Assembly: GCA_013076295.1 (NCBI GenBank)
Contig: RQOL01000772.1
Coordinates: forward strand, 1,736,001-1,800,000
Direction: 5' to 3'
DNA from: Sanderia malayensis
Lineage: Eukaryota > Cnidaria > Scyphozoa > Semaeostomeae > Pelagiidae
Length of the DNA stretch: 64,000 bases
The first letter of the stretch is position 1. The number at the start of each line of letters is the position of its first letter. The position numbers and the translations under genes are program-made. The notes under the pieces are model-generated. The model was not told the DNA's origin. It saw nothing but the letters and a program-made list of their open reading frames with translations, and searched no databases. Below, in pieces: positions 56,564-64,000 of the stretch.

Positions 56564-59500
56564 TTATCCAGTTACTTTGGCACAAAGTCTTGCAAGGAGT
56601 CCCGACATTTGAAGAAGCGAATTCACACCTTCAGTTATCCGCATGTGAGTGTAACCAATTTCCTGAAAAGAAAAAGAAAAACATACATATAAAGATAGAG
56701 ATAGCAGAAAACAAAATAAGCATAGAGAAGATAAAATTCTATGCTAAGAAAGAGAATACAGCGTGTTAACAGTGCATTACTTTAATATATTCCAGTTTTA
56801 TATATTCGGGCATGTCCATGTTCTTGCAAACTCTGAAAATGTTTGTTATGATATCGACGGCTGAGTACCCCAGTTTCCACAAATGAGCCATTTGTTTATA
56901 AGCTGCATCAATGTCCCCATTGGTACAAGATGTCAACATGTCTTTGACAAGAGAGGGGTGTGGCTCGTCGCAAACCTGTAAAAAGTTGTTTGTAACAATC
57001 GGGGTTACGAGTCATAGGTCAACATGCCAACATTTCAGGAGGCCAAGAGGTCAAGACGTCAAACGTCCCTCGAAGGTCATTGGCTAATATTAATTAATTA
57101 AAAGTCTTTAAATACGTTAAGTTAATTTTCAACATGTATTTCGATGAGCAAACCTGTAAGATTGCAATACAAATTAAGGATACAAGCCTGAGGGCTAGGT
57201 CTAGGTCAAGAAATCAAAGATCAAGGTCGTCCACGAGGTTAATGGCTACATTAATTCAAGATCCTTGAATATATCATTGTTATATTTTAAGGTAACTTTA
57301 CTCCTTTATTTTGATTGTTTACATGTAGTATTATTTCTGAGGTTTGCAATCAAAAGTCCACCAATGTCAAAAAGATCGTTCAAGAAATATAGAGACAAAA
57401 ATATATGAAAATATATGTGACTTACTTTGAAAACATTGGCAGAATTAACAAACCCAAAGCCTGCATACGTTGACTGAAGATTGTTTAACGCCTACCAAAG
57501 GACAGAGCATAAATAAATCAGCGAAATAAAGTCACAACGGCTATAAACACACAAATGTTTACGCCACATAAAAACGGTTGCTGATACAGGTATATAGAAT
57601 GTTCGATGTACACAGTGCAGAGGAGTTTCATGCTAGATCATACTTCAGACTTAACCTTAACAATGTTCAAGTCAAATACCTGTCTCATATCGCCTTGTGC
57701 TGTAAAAATAATTGCTTCCAATCCTTCGTCATTCCTTGGCACCTGAAAACGTGAGTTGAGTTTTCAGAAATGTTACAATATATATCCTGAAATGACTGAA
57801 CGCATTGTCTGTCCAATTCAAAGCTTAGATTTGTGCAAAATGTGAGAAACCTTCTCGTATTCGCAAACATCCAGCAGTCTTTCCAGTATCTGCGCATCGC
57901 TGAGTTTCGAATAACGTAGAACTGCGCATCTTGACTGAATTGCCTCTATAAATAAAACAAAGTATAGTTAACATCAAAGCGACAAAAAACGGTATATCAC
58001 CTTTGTTGTTCCCTTATTGCGTACTTTTTAATTGTTCCCTTATTGCGTACCGCCACCGTACTTTTTAATCAATCTTAATCGACCTTTTAACAATCACCAT
58101 TTCCTCTGGATCTTCTCATTTCAATATGCTTAATCTCTAATTACCCAAATATCAATAGCCACAGAGCTCTACAATGCTAAAGTATAGCTTAATTGTTCTG
58201 CTACTTTAGAATACTCTTCCTCCGCTTACCGATGATTTTTCCCGATTGATTACAAGCCAATGCGAATCTTGTTGTTTTAGAGTAAATTTCCATTGTTCTT
58301 CTCAGCGCTTGTTGCGCACCTTCAGTCATGCTTGGAAATAAAAAATAACAAAGTGAGTCACAAATTTGTTGATAAAACCAAAAAAGAGGTGGCCTGGTCT
58401 ATATTTTCGGAAGCATCAGCATCATAACAAATAACAACACATAAATATGCTTTTGTTTATGCCTTCAAAAAGATTTTAGTTCATGTCAAGAGACCTAATC
58501 AAACAGATGCATACTATACAGTATACACTTGCATATATTATAAACAAACCAAATAAAGACTAAAGATGATTCATTTACAATTCTCAAAGAGAGTTCAATT
58601 GTTTTCTTTAGCAAGCAAAGAATACAGATTAGGCACCTGTCAGCTTCATCTAGAATGATAACCTTGTGTCGACCTTTTGGTAGAGTGACTTTTTGTTGAG
58701 CAAACATCTTGATTTTATTCCTGACTACATCAATACCTCTAGATGAGATAGCAGAAAACAGAAATCAAAAAAGAAATTGATATGACATCGCTTTATGATG
58801 CTAAATCTATTTCCGGAACCTAAGGTTGGGGTTTTGTTCAAATTTCAAGCAAAAACAATAGAGGGAGAAAATTTGAGCCAGATATACAGCAATGTGTAAA
58901 AGTAGCATCAGAGTTAAAACACCCCTGGAGACAATTTCAAATCTAGTGATTGTTTCAAGTAGATAAAACAACATAATGTTATCATATTTTACCAATACAA
59001 TCAAAAGAAATATCTTTACCTATCATTAGAAGCGTTTAATTCCATAACAGCGTCTTTAAATGAGTTTCCAAGCAGAGCCCTAGCAAGACATAGTATACTT
59101 GTGGTTTTACCCGTGCCAGGAGGTCCCTGAAAATACAAACAAAGTTACTAAGAATCTTGCTTTTCAATATTCAAATATTATCACAAGTTGAAATGCATAA
59201 AATTACATACTGCAATGATAAGATTTGGAACATTGCCATTGTCAGCAAAAACCTGAAAACATAATAATAAGATAAAAAGTAAAATAAAGGCTAAAATAAT
59301 TTTATTGACATATATTTAGAAAAAAATTTTCAAATATTGGTCTGGACACTGTAATTTTGAATATTTTTGAAATATTTTCAAATATTCCTCATCCTCATCC
59401 AGAGTCCACACCAACAGAGACTTTGGAATACAATGGCTTTTTCGCAAGTACAGAATAAGAAAGAAAATAACCTATACGGTATAACCTTTAATCTGCTTAT

Positions 59501-59797
59501 TGTTTCTTCATTTCCCGTGACATCGGAAAGATTAACTGGGCGATATTTCTCCACCCTAAAAAATCAGAGAAAGCAAATTGAAAGCCATCAAAATCTGTCT
59601 CAAGTCTCAAAATACATAAATTCACTATCTAGATCCCACCCAGATGGATATTATTCATTGACTTCATACTAAAAATACTCGCTCGGTGTTAGTACATAAG
59701 CTTACCATGGTAGTTCGTAGGACTTGGGTGGTGGGCGTTTCTCTGTCGGTTTTTCAACCACAGGTTCAGTATCTACTTCCATGCTTTCTGCAGCCAT
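56564..59797 (-). CDS. RFC2: Replication factor C subunit 2
   Basis: Small AAA+ subunit of the RFC clamp loader, which opens PCNA at primer-template junctions; it also serves in alternative loaders such as RAD17-RFC. Eleven exons run from ATG 59797 (59706-59797) to TAA 56564. Motifs in order are [17 protein letters not shown] (RFC box II), [20 protein letters not shown] (Walker A, about 59037-59127), [27 protein letters not shown] (Walker B), [20 protein letters not shown] with the arginine finger in the following SRC motif ([15 protein letters not shown]), [20 protein letters not shown] (sensor 2) and the collar [19 protein letters not shown]. These fit RFC2 better than RFC4 or RFC5. All catalytic residues are in place. 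Walker A and B lie in separate exons. Confidence 0.96.
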
Positions 59798-59995
59798 TTT
59801 GGTAATCAATAGTTTCGCGCTGTTTTTGTCCTTCCCGCGAACCTCTTGTTCGCACGCTCTAAATCAAAGCGAGATCAAATCAAGATGACACTGTAAAGTG
59901 AAGTTCAAGAAAATGATTTTATTGCTTTTATTTCTAAAAAATAAATTATTTTACAATAAATATGAGGTTTTTAGAAAATTAATTTATATCGAGGT
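59798..59995. promoter_or_regulatory. Bidirectional promoter region, RFC2 / DNAJC30-like
   Basis: Only 198 bp separate the two divergent start codons, so the genes must share promoter space. The RFC2 side holds 'ttcgcgctgtttttgtcc' and 'cccgcgaac' blocks that resemble E2F-type sites, which would suit a replication gene; this is inference. Confidence 0.55.
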
Positions 59996-60649
59996 ATGAA
60001 AAGCTTATTTATGAATCGAAAATATACGTCTGTTGTCTGCAAAGTTCATGGATTTGCTTGCTTACTTCGACAACAACAACATGGAGTTCAACATCATCAT
60101 GAAAATTACAAGCAAGCCTATTTCTTTTTAGATGGAAAATATACCGCAGTGAGGACTTTTGCACGACATGCTAAGGAGCATCATGGAAGTACATATGACT
60201 ATTACAATATTTTAAAAATTTCTCCCCAAGCCACGCAATCCCAAATCAAAACAGCTTACTACAAACTCTGCCTTATCCACCATCCTGATAAAAATAAAGG
60301 AACGAAAGAATCAGAGGAAAAATTTGCAGCTATAAACGAGGCATACAGAGTATTACACGATAGCACGTTGAGAAAACAATATGACAGGTCGTTAGCAAGG
60401 TATGGAGCTCCAACGAGTGTCGGGGCGCAGTTTCAATTCAAACCATTGCAAAAGAATAATTCATATGATGAATGGACGCGTGCACATTATGGGAATGCAT
60501 TTAAACACAGCAAAACGCTTCACAAAAGTCAGGAAGAGTTTATCAAAAGACGAAAGGCATTAGAGAAGCAGACAATTCTAAATGCACGCATCATTCCAAC
60601 AGTAGTCATCCTTTCATTGTCACTTCTTTTAATAGCTTTGTTTGATTGA
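59996..60649 (+). CDS. DNAJC30: DNAJC30-like mitochondrial J-domain protein
   Basis: Intronless frame of 217 residues. A basic, hydroxylated N-terminus that could be a mitochondrial presequence is followed by a J domain (about residues 70-135): DYYNILKISPQATQSQIKTA, the HPD motif in LIHHPDKNKG and AINEAYRVLHDSTLRKQYDR. A C-terminal block (YDEWTRAHYGNAFKH...KRRKALEKQ) and a single transmembrane helix (TVVILSLSLLLIALF) match vertebrate DNAJC30, which is also single-exon. DNAJC30 acts with mitochondrial ATP synthase and complex I repair. The gene is head-to-head with RFC2. Confidence 0.85.
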   Translation: MKSLFMNRKYTSVVCKVHGFACLLRQQQHGVQHHHENYKQAYFFLDGKYTAVRTFARHAKEHHGSTYDYYNILKISPQATQSQIKTAYYKLCLIHHPDKNKGTKESEEKFAAINEAYRVLHDSTLRKQYDRSLARYGAPTSVGAQFQFKPLQKNNSYDEWTRAHYGNAFKHSKTLHKSQEEFIKRRKALEKQTILNARIIPTVVILSLSLLLIALFD

Positions 60650-61194
60650 AATTTGTTTTATGGTTGTGTGAAATGAAAATTTAATTACATCTACCTTTGA
60701 ATCCTTTTGTCATACATAATGTATCAGAATATCTCTCTTTGTTTTGTTTAAACAAATCTCTGAATTTTTTTCAAATATTTGTCAACAGTCTTTTTTGTCT
60801 TGGCTAAAAACAGCTCTGATATTCATCCTTGAAAAGGCACAATGAAGCAGAGAGCTGTAATTTTTATTTTCGTATCTTGGAGCAAAGAAGAACAACAGGA
60901 AAAGAGGCTTCATATATGATATCCACTTTGATAACTTTTATTAATTTCTCTTCATTACATAAACATAAAGTTCCTGTGATTTTAAAACATCTACGCATGA
61001 GAAAAATAAAGAGAAGCTTTCTATGCTGATTTAATAATGCAATATCATTCAATTTTGATGCTAACAAGATATGTGCCAAAACTAACATCACATTAAATAG
61101 CTTGAAAGCAACATACATGTGTAGAAGATAGGCGATAGTTTAGAGAGGAGGAAGAAATTTGAAAAAGAATCTTAGATCAGAATTTACATGTTAA
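60650..61194. other. Convergent interval between DNAJC30-like and TMED2 genes
   Basis: 3' ends of both genes meet here. Only short spurious frames occur; no repeat or RNA gene seen. Confidence 0.5.
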
Positions 61195-62548
61195 CTATAC
61201 AACTCGTTTGACTTCAAAGAATCGCTTCAAGTAGTAAACCTGTCCAAGAGTCATTGCAACAAGAATCAAACATTCAAAGAATGCCCACCATACAACTCTG
61301 CTATTCGTGCTGTCATTAACTGCAAAAGAAAAATAAATTAATAAAGTTTATATCCTTTATTAGTCCAGCAGGAAAATAATCACTTATGCTTTACTCTAAA
61401 ATATAATTTAACAGAACCTAATTACAGTCATATCTATACATAATTTATCACATCATATATCTATTTGATTTGATAGATTGAAATAATACATATATATTCA
61501 TTTGATAAAATTCAACTATATACGTACTTGCTCGGTGTACTCTGTCTCTAACTTCCATATACTCCTGCTCATGCTTGACTCCAATTAATGTTGATGACAG
61601 CTGATGGATCATTGTGTTGAGCTTGTCATGTTCGGCTACGAGAAACCAAAACAATGTAAACTAAACTCAAGTGCCAGTACAAAGAACAAATAAGAATCAA
61701 GAGAGAAATAGCATCTGATCGAAAAACTGATGATTAATCTTAAAGTTAAAAAAAGAATAAAACAAACCATCGTCATCTTTGCCGGCTTCTTTTGGTGCAT
61801 CTCCAATGTCCATTCCAAATTTGACAATTTTTGGAGTCATGGTGGACATTTTGTTGCTAAAACAGTATGTGTATACTCCATCCATGTGGGCTGCAAAGGT
61901 GTATTTGCCATTGCTTTCTCGATCACCAGAGTAAATTACCTTCTGGTCAGGGCCAACAATCTGATAAATAAATGTAATTTCACAGTTGAAATCATTTACA
62001 GTAACATATGTGGTGGGATATAAACGACTTCATTTCATTGATTTCAGAAATAAACATTTTCCCAAATTACAGCACAGTCATGGACCTACATCCGTGAACA
62101 TAGGATAAAAACAAATGCTATACAGCCTTTGACAAGATAAAATGACAAAAAATGCCCTGCTGTGAAATATGAAGTCTTAGCCTTGTCCATCTGGTCTATT
62201 ATATGCATATTTACATACATCACTGTTTATTATTCAAATTCTTGTTTATTGTCTAAATCATGGACCAAATCCAAACCAAATGGTAATTGCCATTTATTTG
62301 AGACAACAATTTTTCAGGGAGCTTTGCGCAAAAAGAAAGAGATTTAAAAAAGACAGGATAATGTAGGCCAGGCCTACCTTAACGTCTATGTCAAGAAATC
62401 CGCCATCTGCAACTTCAAACATGAGCGCCATTTTAGTTCCAGGCGATACTCTGTCGTGAAAACATTCTTCACCGTGGGCGTCGATATTAATGAAATATGA
62501 AAAACAAGGTGCTGTGAACAGAGCTAAAACAACTATCGAGTACAACAT
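61195..62548 (-). CDS. TMED2: TMED2 (p24 beta) cargo receptor of COPI/COPII vesicles
   Basis: Type I membrane protein of the p24 family, cycling between ER and Golgi and helping to sort GPI-anchored proteins and form COPI coats. Four exons: 62378-62548, 61768-61960, about 61530-61637 and 61195-61320. It has a signal peptide ([17 protein letters not shown]), then the GOLD domain with [22 protein letters not shown] and [20 protein letters not shown]. The two cysteines of the GOLD disulfide are present. A coiled coil follows ([20 protein letters not shown]), then the membrane helix ([20 protein letters not shown]) and the cytosolic tail [13 protein letters not shown], with the FF and basic signals for coat binding. 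It is nearly identical in layout to vertebrate TMED2. Confidence 0.96.
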
Positions 62549-63119
62549 CTTGAAAAATGATAAAATTCTCCAAGCCTTCTCATGCAATGTTGGAGAAGAC
62601 TTCCTTCTCTTTTGTCTTTTGTTCAAGTGACACGTTTCTTTGGCAGCCTCTGTTTCATGAAGGCACAAAGGAGGCTACCGAATTAGCACAGATAAATGCG
62701 ATCTTGCTAGAGCACCCCATTTTACCCCGCAAACTAATAAAACGCCCCCAAACCCCCTTCTTGTAAACCCTGCACCACATAACATACGCCAGCAGCACAT
62801 GCAATAAATGAAAAAGGATTTTGAAAATACGAATAACAATTTCTTCAACAGAACATAACAATTAAAATTCATGATATTTATTTCTATAATAAATGTTTTT
62901 TTTATTCTATAATAAATGTTCAAGTCTCTAAAAATAGTTAAATATTAATGCACACAGTGTTAATAAAATGGACCCTTTATGAAGAAAAGATATATACAAA
63001 TACATAACGATAGCGAGTGTTAAAAATGACGTAAGATCACTCTATTTAAAACAAAACAAATTCAGCAAAAGTTAAAAAACAATTTTTAAAAAAGGGGGCT
63101 TATTAGAGTTTTAACGATA
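62549..63119. other. Interval between TMED2 and the ankyrin gene
   Basis: Contains the TMED2 promoter and the 3' UTR of the ankyrin-repeat gene. A C-rich block (aaacgcccccaaaccccc, near 62741) stands out. No gene seen. Confidence 0.4.
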
Positions 63120-63722
63120 TTACATATAAAAACATTTTAAAACACTTGATAGCATAGTGTCATTGGAATTGAAACTTGAATTCAGATTTTTAATGCGTTG
63201 TTCCAATTCTTGAATCCTTTCCTCGTTATAATGATTGTTCGTTTCAACTGAGCTTGCAAAATATCTCATCAAGACTGACAGCAACAGAATATAAACTTGA
63301 ATTTCCTCATCCGAGCAGCAAATTGTCTTGCTTGGATGTTTTAAATCGTTTTGGGTATGATTGTCACTAATGTTTTGCAGCAACTTCTTCATCTCAATCG
63401 TCCTTGCATAATCAAATGTTGATTTATCCATGTTTGATGTCATTTTATAGAGCTTTGAGCCTTCAAGAAATGGATAGCATAGAGTGTCAATGAAATACCC
63501 CTCGCTTGGAGAAACAACTAGATAATTGAGCTTTCATTGCTACATAGATCCTTGTAAAGGGGAACAAAGAGATTCAGACTCAGATTCAGAATCAGTATGA
63601 GAACTATTCTTTTTGTAGACGTACCTCCATGATGAAGCAGCAACTTAGCGACATTCAGATGATTATTCGCAACAGCATCGTGAAGGGCAGTAACACCATT
63701 CACGGCATAAATATCAACATCT
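63120..63722 (-). CDS. Ankyrin-repeat protein, 3' end (partial)
   Basis: Two exons of a gene whose 5' part lies beyond the right edge. The exon at about 63625-63722 encodes an ankyrin repeat (DVDIYAVNGVTALHDAVANN, then HLNVAKLLLHHG). The last exon, from about 63508 down to 63120, continues with a degenerate repeat (DKSTFDYARTIEMKKLLQNI), a hydrophobic stretch (VYILLLSVLMRYF) and a short coiled coil (NEERIQELEQRIKNL). The acceptor at about 63509 was chosen because it keeps phase. The THDA-type repeat resembles SLF1 and BARD1-class proteins, but that is too little to name it. Confidence 0.65.
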
Positions 63723-64000
63723 AGAAGAATGTAAAACCAAGTTAATCTCGAGATAAAGAGAGCTATACTGAGCGACACGTACGTAACGTGATGCAACGTA
63801 ACGGAAAAGCCCTTTTAGCAACCAAAGTAAGATACAGGAAACGAAATTCCAATGTAATACAGTTGATATCTGAAGAGTAGGGGACCCTGATTATTATGCA
63901 TCGAGGTATTAAGATGCTTCAAGTTGCCTCGGTGAAAGAAACCAAGGATAGGTTTTACGCTGCAACGTATAAAAGTGCGATAAGATTGCTTCAGATGTCA

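Overview
This window is nuclear DNA from an invertebrate metazoan. It is AT-rich, its genes are broken by many short introns (mostly 100-1000 bp) with ordinary GT-AG sites, and every recognisable product is an animal housekeeping or membrane protein. Interstitial TTAGGG-like motifs and many small non-autonomous DNA transposons (foldback/MITE-like) agree with this. I cannot fix the phylum; a cnidarian, sponge or tunicate-like genome would all fit. There are no bacterial operons, CRISPR arrays or rRNA/tRNA genes. Exon borders were read by eye from splice consensus, reading phase and remembered family conservation, so individual edges may be off by a few bases.

Layout. 120-5787 (-): cyclic nucleotide-gated channel with a beta-type pore. 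5788-10947: gene-free, repeat-bearing. 10948-20690 (-): TYW1, the flavodoxin/radical-SAM enzyme of wybutosine synthesis; a single-exon Tctex1-type dynein light chain gene (12366-12935, -) lies inside its penultimate intron. 20868-23548 (-): unrecognised coiled-coil-like protein whose ATG directly follows the stop codon of HPS4 (23549-29464, -), a BLOC-3 subunit. 29790-30935: tRNA-like head plus a 135-bp minisatellite. 31549-37327 (+): SLC6 sodium-coupled transporter with a CRE and TATA box upstream. 38476-42560 (+): mevalonate kinase. 43330-44100: second copy of the minisatellite element. 44439-44675 (+): SMIM8. 45106-46017 (-): TMEM45/DUF716 protein. 46910-49686 (+): beta-1,4-galactosyltransferase family. 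49848-52749: large inverted repeat with a nested foldback transposon. 53450-55487 (-): C2H2 zinc-finger protein. 56564-59797 (-): RFC2, head-to-head with 59996-60649 (+): DNAJC30-like. 61195-62548 (-): TMED2. From 63120 (-): 3' part of an ankyrin-repeat gene that runs off the right edge.

The genes are functionally unrelated, as usual for an animal chromosome. Two arrangements stand out: the gene nested in TYW1, and the HPS4 TAA followed immediately and in frame by ATG of a downstream multi-exon reading frame, which may be a dicistronic transcript. Mobile elements are well preserved: a hAT-like element with an exact 8-bp duplication, a mariner-like foldback of 1.07 kb in mevalonate kinase, a Harbinger-like foldback in the SLC6 gene, and two near-identical 450-bp foldbacks, each inserted into an older repeat so that the empty site can be reconstructed.
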